A DNA stretch of 64,000 bases, from NCBI GenBank assembly GCA_013178125.1, contig JABLXJ010000010.1, positions 62,001 through 126,000 on the forward strand, in the 5' to 3' direction. Under the pieces are notes generated by a model. That model worked only from the letters and a program-made list of their open reading frames with translations. It was not told the origin of the DNA and searched no databases. Source of the DNA: Bacillota bacterium (GTDB taxonomy: Bacteria; Bacillota; SHA-98; Ch115; JABLXJ01). This document shows, one piece after another, positions 28,295 to 36,260 of this stretch; position 1 is the stretch's first letter, and each line of letters starts with the position of its first letter. The translations under genes were made by a program, and so were the position numbers.

Positions 28295-29194
28295 ATGCGC
28301 GTTAGTAACAGCCTGCTCTTCAATACATTGATGACCGACATAGGGAATTTCGTATCGCGGATGGAGGACCTGCGCCAGCAGATCGCGACGGGCAAGAGCC
28401 TCCAGACGCCGGCGGACGACCCTCTCGGCGCTTCGAGGGCGGTGTCGATCCGGGCCCTCCTTGCGGGGGCCGAGCAATATGAGAAGAACATCCGCGACGC
28501 CCGCGATTGGCTCTACGCGACCGAGTCAGCCCTCAGCCACGTCGTGGACATTCTCACGACGGCCAAGGACAAGGCCCTCAAGGGGGCGAACGACACGCTA
28601 TCCACTGACGCCCGGCAGGCCCTCGCCTACGAGGTTGGCCAGCTTTTTGACGAGCTTCTCGGGCGAGCGAACAGCCAGCACGAGGGCCGGTACCTCTTTG
28701 CGGGGCTGAAGACGGGAACGAAGCCATTCGAGGCGACCGGTGGGCCCCCGCCGACCGGGGCCATCTATAATGGGGACCAGGGAGTAAAAACGATAGACGC
28801 CGAGGACGGCTTCGTTGTGACGGTGAACGTTAAGGGCGAAGATGCTTTTATAAATGGTCAGGATCTCTTCGCCGCCCTTACCAAGCTCCAGAAAGACCTG
28901 CTTGACGGCAATTCCGCGGAGATCTCCTCGACCGACATAGCCAACCTCGACGCCGGTATCGACCATCTCTCCCAGATCATCGGGCAGATCGGGTCGCGCA
29001 CGGCGCGCCTGGACCGCGCGGATGACAGGATCCAGGATGACAAGATCAAGCTCGCGGCGATGCTGTCCAAGGTCGAGGACTCGGACCTAGCTAAATCTAT
29101 GGTGGCTCTTCAAATGCAGGAGGTTATATATAAGTCGGCGCTCGCCGCCGCGAGCCACGTAATCAGGCCAACTCTGCTGGATTTCCTGAGATAG
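28295..29194 (+). CDS. flgL: Flagellar hook-filament junction protein FlgL (HAP3)
   Basis: Second junction protein, a flagellin homologue. The N-terminus MRVSNSLLFNTLMTDIGNFV and the QIATGKSLQTPADDPLGASR stretch (residues ~30-50) are diagnostic. The C-terminal SKVEDSDLAKSMVALQMQEV then IYKSALAAASHVI closes the D0/D1 helices. 299 residues is standard. ATG 28295 is set by AGGAGG nine bases upstream; the open frame starts seven codons earlier. 58 bases separate it from the repeat element, so flgL may be read from the same transcript or from a promoter near the element. Confidence 0.95.
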   Translation: MRVSNSLLFNTLMTDIGNFVSRMEDLRQQIATGKSLQTPADDPLGASRAVSIRALLAGAEQYEKNIRDARDWLYATESALSHVVDILTTAKDKALKGANDTLSTDARQALAYEVGQLFDELLGRANSQHEGRYLFAGLKTGTKPFEATGGPPPTGAIYNGDQGVKTIDAEDGFVVTVNVKGEDAFINGQDLFAALTKLQKDLLDGNSAEISSTDIANLDAGIDHLSQIIGQIGSRTARLDRADDRIQDDKIKLAAMLSKVEDSDLAKSMVALQMQEVIYKSALAAASHVIRPTLLDFLR

Positions 29195-29374
29195 ACTCAA
29201 GCCCGAGTCAGTCTAATCGTAGTCGCGAAGCTCGGGATCAGCGCGCCTGATGGGGTGAGCATTGGGGAGTAAGAATTATAGAGAGGGAATATTCATGAAG
29301 GGAGAAAGCGGGAAAACGAGCCGGCTTCCCGGGAAACGGGGCGCAACGCAGGGACGACATAGAGGCGAGACGAC

Positions 29375-29473
29375 GTGGAGCGCCACATGGAGCGCCGTAT
29401 GAAGGCCCGGGGAGGGAGGCTCGTGGATAAGCTCGCTTTTTTCATGGGGAAGAGGGGTAAAAGTACCAAATAA
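29375..29473 (+). CDS. Possible small basic protein coupled to the HD-GYP gene
   Basis: A 32-codon frame from GTG 29375 (or 24 residues from ATG 29399, which has TGGAG six bases upstream). It is strongly basic (KARGGRLVDKLAFFMGKRGK). Its stop lies one base before the ATG of the HD-GYP gene, which has no good ribosome site of its own, so coupling is plausible. The rest of the 280-base interval from flgL shows another short frame at 29294-29401 with a GAGAGGGA site. No family is recognised. Confidence 0.25.
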   Translation: MERHMERRMKARGGRLVDKLAFFMGKRGKSTK

Positions 29474-29474
29474 A

Positions 29475-30551
29475 ATGAGGATCGTAGCTACAGATAGGGC
29501 TGAGCCAGGCATGAGGCTTGGGAAATCGATATATGGCCCTGATGGGAAGTTGTTGCTGGGAATAGGGATAGAGCTTACGGACTACTACATTCAGAGGCTC
29601 CTGGATCTCGGCGTGTTCATGATATATGTTGATGATCCATTGACGCGGGATGTAGAGCTTGAGCCCGTAATAGATGAGGAAACGCGGCAGAAGGCCGTAA
29701 ACGCGGTGAGGAAGGCCCTGCTCCTGGCAAGCGGGATGCTGAGGGATAGGAGGGGCGTTCTTGAGGCCTCAGGCTTGATCGAGGCCGTGGACATGATCGC
29801 CGATGAGCTCACGACCAAGAGGAGAACGCTTGTATCAGTTCTTGATTTGAAGTGTTATAACAGTTATACATATGAGCACTCGGTCAACTGCTGCGTCCTC
29901 GGCCTGATCGTGGGCATCAACCGGGGATATGACGAATTCAAACTTCGCAACCTGGGCCTGGGTCTCCTCCTTCATGACATCGGCAAGATGCTCGTCCCAA
30001 ATGAGATATTGAATAAACCCGGCACCCTGGACCCGATCGAATTCAAACAGGTCATGGCGCACCCTCAGAACGGTTACAGACTCCTGACATATGATGATTC
30101 GATACCCCCTGTGGCACGCATAATATGCCTCCAGCACCATGAAAGGTGCGACGGCTCCGGCTACCCGCGAAACCTCGCGGGCGATTCCATCCATGAATTC
30201 TCGAAGATCGCAGCGGCCATCGATGTCTATGATGCCCTGACCTCCGACCGGGTTTACAGGAGGGCTTACAGGCCCCACCAGGCGGTGGCGTATATGAGGG
30301 CACAATCGAATCTCAGATTTGATCACCAGACCGTCCAGGGGCTGTTAAAGCATATAGCGCCTTACCCGATTGGCACAACCGTCAGGCTGACCACGGGCGA
30401 TCAGGCTGTCGTCATAGCCATCAACGAAAGAATTCCCGACAGGCCCACGGTGCGCCTCTCCCAGGACGAATCGGGGCGGGATATCGAGTCTATCCAGGAT
30501 ATTGACCTAGGCAGGGAGCTGGGTGTGGATATACTCGAGGTCGTCAGTTGA
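29475..30551 (+). CDS. HD-GYP domain cyclic-di-GMP phosphodiesterase
   Basis: Hydrolyses cyclic-di-GMP, which promotes motility over surface growth. The N-terminal ~95 residues are a small beta/helix domain (AEPGMRLGKSIYGPDGKLLL, ELTDYYIQRLLDLGV) common in these proteins. The HD-GYP domain follows, with HSVN near 145, the metal pair LLLHDIGKM near 170, HPQNGYRLL, and HHERCDGSGYPRNLAGD near 220, then DVYDALTSDRVYR. All key metal ligands and GYP are intact. 358 residues, cytoplasmic, no transmembrane segment. It lies where many Firmicutes carry fliW/csrA, between flgL and fliS. A sigma-28 promoter begins directly after its stop. Confidence 0.95.
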   Translation: MRIVATDRAEPGMRLGKSIYGPDGKLLLGIGIELTDYYIQRLLDLGVFMIYVDDPLTRDVELEPVIDEETRQKAVNAVRKALLLASGMLRDRRGVLEASGLIEAVDMIADELTTKRRTLVSVLDLKCYNSYTYEHSVNCCVLGLIVGINRGYDEFKLRNLGLGLLLHDIGKMLVPNEILNKPGTLDPIEFKQVMAHPQNGYRLLTYDDSIPPVARIICLQHHERCDGSGYPRNLAGDSIHEFSKIAAAIDVYDALTSDRVYRRAYRPHQAVAYMRAQSNLRFDHQTVQGLLKHIAPYPIGTTVRLTTGDQAVVIAINERIPDRPTVRLSQDESGRDIESIQDIDLGRELGVDILEVVS

Positions 30552-30557
30552 TTCCCT

Positions 30558-30584
30558 TAAACTCCTTCCGGAGGTTGCCGATAT
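30558..30584 (+). promoter_or_regulatory. sigma-28 promoter upstream of fliS-flaG-fliD
   Basis: TAAA at 30558-30561, a 15-base spacer and GCCGATAT at 30577-30584 match the sigma-28 consensus with one change. The spacer contains CTCC-TTCC-GGAG, a small inverted repeat. It would drive late filament genes. Confidence 0.78.
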
Positions 30585-30696
30585 AATTAACGATAGGAAC
30601 GAAACGATAGGTCAATGAAGGGCAGCAGGCAGGTCGATGATATCGATGATATAGAGGAGCGAGAGCGAGAGGAGCATGTCAGGAGGCGCAGATGCG

Positions 30697-31062
30697 ATGA
30701 GCACGACCCCCAATCTAACGAGTCCATCCCTTAATCCGCTTATGTCCTATAGAGCACAGCAGGTCATGTCGGCGAGCCCCGAGAGGCTGGTCTTGATAGT
30801 CTATGACCAGGTCCTGGCCAGTTGCAAGGCCAGGGATGCGAAGAAGGCGAGCTCCGGGCTGGCGACATTGATCGATGCACTGGATTTTGACACCGGGGAC
30901 GTGGCCTTGGGCCTTTTCAGGCTATACCGCTACGCGATGGAGAAGATAAAAGAGCAGAAGTTCGATGAGGCCGCCTCGATTATAAGATCGCTTCGCGATG
31001 CATGGTGCCAGGCTGCTTGCGGGTGCAGCGGGGCCGGTGAGTCCGGCGGACCCAGGGGGTGA
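30697..31062 (+). CDS. fliS: Flagellin export chaperone FliS
   Basis: Keeps flagellin unfolded for export. Signature: NPLMSYRAQQVMSASPERLV then LIVYDQVLASCKARD (residues ~13-48), typical of FliS (YxxxQVxTASPExLxLMLYDG-like). The C-terminal helices follow (LFRLYRYAMEKIKEQKFDEA). It ends in a Cys/Gly-rich tail (AACGCSGAGE) not usual for the family. ATG 30697 is chosen with AGGAGG 11 bases upstream; ATG 30676 would put the ribosome site inside. No flagellin gene is in the window, so its client is encoded elsewhere. Confidence 0.87.
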   Translation: MSTTPNLTSPSLNPLMSYRAQQVMSASPERLVLIVYDQVLASCKARDAKKASSGLATLIDALDFDTGDVALGLFRLYRYAMEKIKEQKFDEAASIIRSLRDAWCQAACGCSGAGESGGPRG

Positions 31063-31511
31063 TGGGCGTGGATGTAAGAGATGTAAGACCCTTGCAAGGG
31101 GCGCAGGGACCCCTGCCTCCGGGAAGAAGCGATGAAGCGCCCCCTGCTGCCGGGCGGGCGCGTAGCCAGTCCGGCACCGGCGAGGCGGTCCCCCGGCCGG
31201 CTGCGGCTATGCCAGCTGCAGCTGCAGACATAGCTGGGGCTGGGGTAGGCGTCGCACCCGTAGCCGGGGCCGACCAGTCTGGAATGGATATGCTTCAAAG
31301 AGTGACGGAGGCCGTAAATTCGGTCATAAGCATCGTGAATACCCGGGTCACCTTCGAGGTACATAAGGAGACCGGACATGTCGTGATCAAGGTCATTGAT
31401 ATCGATACCGGCGAGGTCCTGCGGGAGATCCCGCCCAAGGAGCTTCTCGGGGTGATGACGAAGCTCGCCAAGCTGGTTCTGGCAGGCCTCCTGGTGGATG
31501 AGAAGCTCTAG
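31062..31511 (+). CDS. flaG: FlaG-family flagellar protein
   Basis: A 149-residue protein. The first ~85 residues are low-complexity (Ala/Pro/Gly/Arg). The C-terminal ~65 are the FlaG core: VTFEVHKETGHVVIKVIDID, TGEVLREIPPKELLGVMTKL. FlaG genes commonly lie between flagellin/FliS and FliD and influence filament length. The start overlaps the fliS stop (GTGATG); ATG 31062 is used, but GTG 31068 with GGGGTG six bases upstream is also possible. It is followed by fliD after 84 bases, which fits one late flagellar transcript. Confidence 0.87.
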   Translation: MGVDVRDVRPLQGAQGPLPPGRSDEAPPAAGRARSQSGTGEAVPRPAAAMPAAAADIAGAGVGVAPVAGADQSGMDMLQRVTEAVNSVISIVNTRVTFEVHKETGHVVIKVIDIDTGEVLREIPPKELLGVMTKLAKLVLAGLLVDEKL

Positions 31512-31595
31512 ACCAGGCCATAAGATTTAGTTCAAATCAAGACACCGGATTAGGCACGGATGGATCAGGCATCGGAATGAGCGAGGTGAAGAGAG

Positions 31596-33041
31596 ATGAG
31601 CATTTCCTTGCCGTCTTTGATGACAGGCACATCCCAGCTGGATGAGCTCGTCAAGAGATACATCGAGCTCGAAAGCAAGCCACTTGATCGCTTGAAGCAG
31701 ACCAGGAGCGATCTCGAGGTGAGGTCCGCGATGTTCACGGACCTGAAGGCCTCCCTTGCGGCTCTCGAGGGCAAGGCCAGGGAGCTTGCGGATGCGCCGA
31801 CAAGCCTCATATTCGACCAGAGGCTCGCTGTATCGAGCGATGCAAATTTCCTGAGCGCCCAGGCGACCACCGCGGCGCTTAAAACAACCCACAGCATCTT
31901 CATTGAACGTGTCGCCACCGCCGATACGGTTGTTTCCAACCAGCTCGACAGCACGGGCACGACGATATCAGGGGCGGGCGCGGGGGTAAAGACGTTTGAC
32001 CTCACCGTTGCCGGTGAGACGAAAACCATCAGCGTGACGGTCGCGGCAGGAGACACGGACGCGACGGTCCTGGCAAATATGGCCCAGGCGATAAACGATT
32101 CCGGGGCCAAAGTCAGGGCTGCCGTGGTGAGCGAGGTTGCGGGCAAGAGCCGGCTTGTGCTCACGAGCACGCTAACGGGCCAGGCCAACGCCATAACCCT
32201 TACAGAGGCGGGTGGCGCGGACAGCAACCTCCTGTCCCTCACGGGAACCAGCTCTTCTGTACAATCCACGGGGACGACCGGCGGTTACCTGGTCCCGCGT
32301 GCGAATCTTGATGCAAAGTTTTCTGTTGACGGGTTAACCTTCTACCGGTCGAGTAACGTAGTTGACGATGTATTAACGGGCGTCACGCTCACCTTGAAGG
32401 CTGCTCAGGCCACGGGCTCGGCCCCGCTTACCCTTGAGATAAAGCAGGATATCAGCGGGGCGAAGGCAAAGATACAGGCGTTTGTCGACCAGTACAATAA
32501 GACCCTCAAGTACCTGCAGGATAAGACCATAATCGATGCCGATGCCGGGATTCGAGGCCCGCTCGCAGGCGAGTTCGTGTTTTCGAATCTCAAGACCCGG
32601 CTTAGAACGCTGATCCAGGAGCCGGTTGCGGGGATGGTGGCGCCGGCTCCAACGAGCCTCTTCCAGATAGGAATAGAAGCGGATGATACCGGTGCACTTA
32701 AAATAGCCGATTCTTCCAAGCTGGAGGCGGCGCTATCATCTCAGCCCGGAGCTGTTGCCGATCTTTTCGGATCGACGGGCGGGGTCGCGGTGAAGCTGCG
32801 CGATCTCATGTCCTCCTTCGTAGAGGATGCGACGGGCATCGTCCCCAGGCAGCAGGAAGGCATCGGTGACAAGATAAGGGATATAGACAACCGCATCAAG
32901 GCCTTGCAGGAGAGGCTCGACCAGCGGGAGAAGGCTCTGAGACAGGAGTTTGCATCAATGCTGCAGGCGATGGCCATGTTGAACGCCCAGAGCGCCACGC
33001 TGAGAGGCTTTATGAATGCTGGAATTTCATGGGGTGTTTAA
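31596..33041 (+). CDS. fliD: Flagellar filament cap protein FliD (HAP2)
   Basis: Caps the filament and guides flagellin insertion. N-terminal FliD domain: SLPSLMTGTSQLDELVKRYI then ELESKPLDRLKQTRSDLEVR (residues ~4-45). The central region contains SFDLTVAGETKTISVTVAAG-like beta repeats with ANMAQAINDSGAKVRAAVV. The C-terminal GIVPRQQEGIGDKIRDIDNR and RIKALQERLDQREKALRQEF followed by MNAQSATLRGFM-like residues end the coiled coil. 481 residues is usual. It overlaps the next gene by 26 bases. Confidence 0.95.
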   Translation: MSISLPSLMTGTSQLDELVKRYIELESKPLDRLKQTRSDLEVRSAMFTDLKASLAALEGKARELADAPTSLIFDQRLAVSSDANFLSAQATTAALKTTHSIFIERVATADTVVSNQLDSTGTTISGAGAGVKTFDLTVAGETKTISVTVAAGDTDATVLANMAQAINDSGAKVRAAVVSEVAGKSRLVLTSTLTGQANAITLTEAGGADSNLLSLTGTSSSVQSTGTTGGYLVPRANLDAKFSVDGLTFYRSSNVVDDVLTGVTLTLKAAQATGSAPLTLEIKQDISGAKAKIQAFVDQYNKTLKYLQDKTIIDADAGIRGPLAGEFVFSNLKTRLRTLIQEPVAGMVAPAPTSLFQIGIEADDTGALKIADSSKLEAALSSQPGAVADLFGSTGGVAVKLRDLMSSFVEDATGIVPRQQEGIGDKIRDIDNRIKALQERLDQREKALRQEFASMLQAMAMLNAQSATLRGFMNAGISWGV

Positions 33042-33564
33042 TTTGCCAGTGACGGATAAAGACATCGGAGATGCCGGATCTGGGTATGACGGCAGGGCGA
33101 CTGACAAGCTAGCTGAGAGGCGAGGTGCGCTCTTGAAAAGCTATGAGGAGGAGGCTGGTCTCTTGGGCGAGGTTTTGGAGTGTCTCGTCCATGAGAGGGT
33201 GCTGATCCAGCAGCGCAACATGGATGCGCTCATCGCCTCATTGAGGTCACGCGAGGCGATTCTTGGGGGGATCCGCCGCCTGCGGGAGGAACGCGCAGGG
33301 CTTATAGGGAGTCCCGGAGGAGATGAAGGCGATGCGGGAAATGACGCAGGGAGTGAGGATGAAAGGCTCAAGAGGATTGAGGGACATGTTGCGGCCATTT
33401 ACCGGGAGATCATTGAGATCGACCAGGAAAACACCGGGATGTTATGGGAAAATAGAGATCGGATCGAGCTGGAGCTCCGCGCTATCTTGAAAGCCAGGGA
33501 CATGGCGGGCGGATATGGCCTGCTTTCACGGCCTGGTCCGAGATTTATAGTTCGAGATCTATAG
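33016..33564 (+). CDS. FlgN/FliT-like flagellar chaperone
   Basis: A 182-residue helical, charged protein after fliD, where FliT (the FliD chaperone) usually sits. Helices: KLAERRGALLKSYEEEAGLL, GEVLECLVHERVLIQQRNMD, ALIASLRSREAILGGIRRLR, and IYREIIEIDQENTGMLWENR. These show the heptad spacing and the 'D-A-L' pattern of FlgN-type chaperones. An acidic insert (residues ~100-115) breaks the middle. ATG 33016 overlaps the fliD end; TTG 33043, just after the fliD stop, is another possible start (GGGGTG six bases upstream). The family match is by pattern and context. Confidence 0.7.
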   Translation: MLEFHGVFNLPVTDKDIGDAGSGYDGRATDKLAERRGALLKSYEEEAGLLGEVLECLVHERVLIQQRNMDALIASLRSREAILGGIRRLREERAGLIGSPGGDEGDAGNDAGSEDERLKRIEGHVAAIYREIIEIDQENTGMLWENRDRIELELRAILKARDMAGGYGLLSRPGPRFIVRDL

Positions 33565-33612
33565 ATTTATATCTATTATATCTATCTATTATATCTATAA
33601 TAAATAAATAGA
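33558..33612. repeat. AT-rich TCTATTATA repeat with imperfect inverted symmetry
   Basis: Repeats of TCTATTATATCTATC run for about 55 bases between the two chaperone genes. The segment begins AGATTTATA and ends AGAAATCT, so parts can pair. It contrasts with the GC-rich surroundings. Confidence 0.45.
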
Positions 33613-33743
33613 AATCTGCGGCCGGTCTTGATTTCTTGATTTAGGGACAGAACTATATGGAGTCTCACGATTTATATAAAGAGAATTGTTTATGGTGGGC
33701 AATGAGAAGATCGTATGGGCGATGCGATTGGTGGGGAAGAAGA

Positions 33744-34190
33744 ATGAGGGGCGACCTCCGTTCGTCCGATCTGCGGGAGTATCTTGAGGAGGAAAAAGCT
33801 CAGAAGCTGGAGTATTGTAAGCAGCTTTTCCGGCTTTGCATCCTGCAGCGCGATTCCCTTGAATCAGGTGATATTGCCAGGGTCGCTGAGGTTATCATGC
33901 AAAAGCGCGACCTATTGAAAAGCCTGAGTCAGGCCGAGAACCGCATAGAGAGGATAGCAGGCAAGCTTATGAGCCTCGGTGAGGGATTGAGGTGCGATGA
34001 TCCGTGTGATGGCCTTGATCACGAAATAGCTGCAATAATGAAAGAGGTCATGGCGCTTGAATATGAGAATCAAGCTTCTCTTGCGAGGAAGGCCACGGAG
34101 ATGAGAATTCTCCCCGGGGAGAAGCGAAGGCGGCTTCGCAGGGTCAGCACATTCAATCCGCTGCGCGGCCGGGGGCTATCGGTTACATAG
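33744..34190 (+). CDS. Second FlgN/FliT-like chaperone
   Basis: A 148-residue helical protein: REYLEEEKAQKLEYCKQLFR then LCILQRDSLESGDIARVAEV, IMQKRDLLKSLSQAENRIER, and DHEIAAIMKEVMALEYENQA. The layout (attachment helix, QRD/QKRD turn, client helix) parallels the preceding gene, so the two may be diverged duplicates. ATG 33744 is preferred: the frame is open back to 33657, but that part is Trp/Cys/Arg-rich and unlike a chaperone, and GGGGAAG stands just before 33744. It is the last gene before the terminator at 34347. Confidence 0.65.
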   Translation: MRGDLRSSDLREYLEEEKAQKLEYCKQLFRLCILQRDSLESGDIARVAEVIMQKRDLLKSLSQAENRIERIAGKLMSLGEGLRCDDPCDGLDHEIAAIMKEVMALEYENQASLARKATEMRILPGEKRRRLRRVSTFNPLRGRGLSVT

Positions 34191-34616
34191 ACGGTTACAT
34201 GAGCATAGATACATACGCATACATAGATGATGCATAGTAGTGCTAGGTTGGCGATGGCCTGGCCTGGCGGCCCGGGCCAGGGTGGCTTGAGTTAAAACTC
34301 AAGGCTGTTATGAGACTATCGAGTAGGTTTGGTGAGAATTTTTAGTGAGGGTTCATGCCCTCTTTTTATTTTTACTCTTTTTTTGTGATCACTTCCTATC
34401 TCCTCCCTGCGCCTCCACAACGATTCCCCTATCCCTCAGTAATTCAGCTAGCTAGGGCTCTTCAGGTGTAATTTACGATTAATGGCGAATGGGGTGGGTC
34501 TGGACCGGGCAGATGGGTGGATGCCAGGGCAATGTAAATTCTATATGACTATATGGCGAGCAATATAACGAGTAAAATGATAATTTAACATCCTTTCCAG
34601 CACAGGAGGAATTTAC
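34191..34616. other. gene-free interval with paired hairpins and terminator
   Basis: No gene is seen. It contains hairpin CCTGGC/GCCAGG (34263-34281), hairpin CTTGAGT-TAAA-ACTCAAG (34286-34303), and the T-rich terminator at 34347-34370. The remaining ~240 bases before the leader frame are AT-rich and likely hold the promoter of the activator gene, though no clear hexamers were identified. Confidence 0.6.
34347..34370 (+). terminator. Rho-independent terminator ending the flagellar block
   Basis: GAGGG-TTCATG-CCCTC stem-loop followed by TTTTTATTTTT and a further T-rich tract. It separates the flagellar genes from the sigma-54 activator gene. Confidence 0.7.
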
Positions 34617-34646
34617 ATGATGGTGTCGAAAAAAATACAACATTAA
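34617..34646 (+). CDS. Nine-codon leader frame upstream of the sigma-54 activator
   Basis: ATGATGGTGTCG, seven A residues, then ATACAACATTAA encodes MMVSKKIQH. It has the best ribosome site of the region (AGGAGG, seven bases before ATG). The activator frame begins eight bases after its stop and is in the -1 frame relative to it. One extra A in the A7 run would join the two into one protein. It could be a leader peptide, a slippage site, or a sign that one A was lost. Confidence 0.4.
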   Translation: MMVSKKIQH

Positions 34647-34654
34647 CGAGGCCG

Positions 34655-36190
34655 ATGGATATCCCTGGCAGCTTGTGGCACGAGGAGGGGGATAGCTCCT
34701 TGGGCGCGTACCGGATACTTATTGTCGATGATGAGCCAAATATGCGGGGCGTGCTGTCGGATGTTTTAGCCGAGGAGGGCTATGAGGTTGCTGTCGCGAA
34801 AAACGGCAGCGAGGGCGCGGAGAAGGGCGTCACTGGCAGGTTTGATGTGATCGTGCTGGACCTCAAGCTTCCCGATTGCAGCGGGATAGATGTCCTTAAA
34901 AAGATCCGGAAGGGTAACCCCGAGACAGCGGTTATCATGATGACTGCGTTTTCATCCATTGAAACGGCAATCGAGGCGATGAAGCTCGGCGCCCATGATT
35001 ATATAACCAAGCCGTTCAAGATAGATAAGTTCAAGGCGACTATTAAGAGCGCAATCAAGGCAACCGCGTGGACCCGGGTCAAGCCCGGGTTGAGCCCCTT
35101 TCGCAGGCTTCCCGAGACAGAGGAGGAGCTGGGGATTATAGGAAATACTCCGGCCATGAAGAGGGTGCTTGATATTGTCTCTTCAATCGCCCAGACCAAC
35201 GCCACAGTTTTAATCTATGGCGAGAGCGGGACAGGTAAGGAATTGATAGCGAGGGCCATTCACCTTAAAAGCCCGCGCGCGTCGCGGCCATTGATCAAGG
35301 TGAGCTGCGCAGCGCTCCCTGAGAGCCTTCTTGAGAGCGAGCTGTTTGGCCACGAGAAAGGGGCCTTCACCAACGCTATCGCCACGAGGCCGGGCCGCTT
35401 TGAGCTAGCCGATACAGGCACGCTTTTTTTGGATGAGGTCGGCGAGATGAGCCCGAGCATGCAGGTGAAGCTGCTCAGGGTGCTGCAGGAACGCGAATTT
35501 GAGAGGGTTGGCGGGTCACACTCTATTAAGGTCGATGTGAGGATTATCGCCGCTACAAATAAGAATCTCCAGGAGGCGGTGCGCGCAGGCACCTTCAGGG
35601 AGGACCTGTATTATCGCTTGAGCGTCGTCCCTATATACCTGCCCCCGTTGCGTGAGCGCCAGGAGGATATCCCCCGCCTCGCTACGGCGTTTATGCATCG
35701 CTTCAGCCGCGAGACCGGCAATGAGGTCACCGGCATATCCAGCGAGGCTATGGCCGCCCTTATGGAGTATGATTGGCCGGGGAACGTCCGGGAACTTGAG
35801 AATTGCATAGAGAGGGCGGTTATATTCTCAAAGGGCGGGGTCATCGGGCCCGAGATCCTCTTTCTCAACTCTCCTGTTGTAAACGCCCCTGTTGCAGACG
35901 CCCCTAGCTCAAGCACATTGAGCAAGGGGGGAGCTACGAACAGCTCGGTAAGAGCCAGCGGGGGGCAAACTGGGCAGGCTGGGAGCCCTGAAGGGGGCGC
36001 CGGGTCTTCCTCATCCGCCCCCGGGACGGAATCAGAGGGGACGCGGAAGTCCCTTGAGGATGTGGAGCGAGAGCATATCGTCAGGGTTCTCAAGCAAACC
36101 AACCGCAACCGCACCGAGGCCGCAAAGATCCTGAAGATAACGCGCCGGACGTTATTGAATAAAATAAAGGAATATGGGATTACTGAGTAG
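34655..36190 (+). CDS. Sigma-54-dependent response regulator (NtrC/FlgR type)
   Basis: Activator that uses ATP to open sigma-54 promoters. Receiver domain: ILIVDDEP near residue 20, phosphoacceptor in VIVLDLKLPD, KPF Lys near 115. AAA+ domain: Walker A GESGTGKE near 190, Walker B TLFLDEVGEM near 255, R-finger FREDLYYRL. The sigma-54 contact loop reads GAFTNA, not GAFTGA. A Ser/Gly-rich linker precedes a Fis-type helix-turn-helix (NRTEAAKILKITRRTLLNKI). ATG 34655 has a poor ribosome site; TTG 34700, with GAGGAGGGG nine bases upstream, gives a more typical start (MGAYRILIVDDEP). A soluble kinase follows. Position after the flagellar genes suggests it controls them. Confidence 0.94.
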   Translation: MDIPGSLWHEEGDSSLGAYRILIVDDEPNMRGVLSDVLAEEGYEVAVAKNGSEGAEKGVTGRFDVIVLDLKLPDCSGIDVLKKIRKGNPETAVIMMTAFSSIETAIEAMKLGAHDYITKPFKIDKFKATIKSAIKATAWTRVKPGLSPFRRLPETEEELGIIGNTPAMKRVLDIVSSIAQTNATVLIYGESGTGKELIARAIHLKSPRASRPLIKVSCAALPESLLESELFGHEKGAFTNAIATRPGRFELADTGTLFLDEVGEMSPSMQVKLLRVLQEREFERVGGSHSIKVDVRIIAATNKNLQEAVRAGTFREDLYYRLSVVPIYLPPLRERQEDIPRLATAFMHRFSRETGNEVTGISSEAMAALMEYDWPGNVRELENCIERAVIFSKGGVIGPEILFLNSPVVNAPVADAPSSSTLSKGGATNSSVRASGGQTGQAGSPEGGAGSSSSAPGTESEGTRKSLEDVEREHIVRVLKQTNRNRTEAAKILKITRRTLLNKIKEYGITE

Positions 36191-36260
36191 CCTGAGCAGT
36201 TGCTGTCATTGCTGAGTAGTTGCAGCCGCATTAAAACTTGGTTCATCGGGTGGGTTTTCG

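Noticed and set aside
34617-34660. Classical ribosomal -1 frameshift joining the leader to the activator
   Set aside because: The codons are TCG AAA AAA ATA, so the heptamer would be G AAA AAA and does not fit X XXY YYZ well; no downstream stem-loop was identified. Kept only as a slippage possibility.
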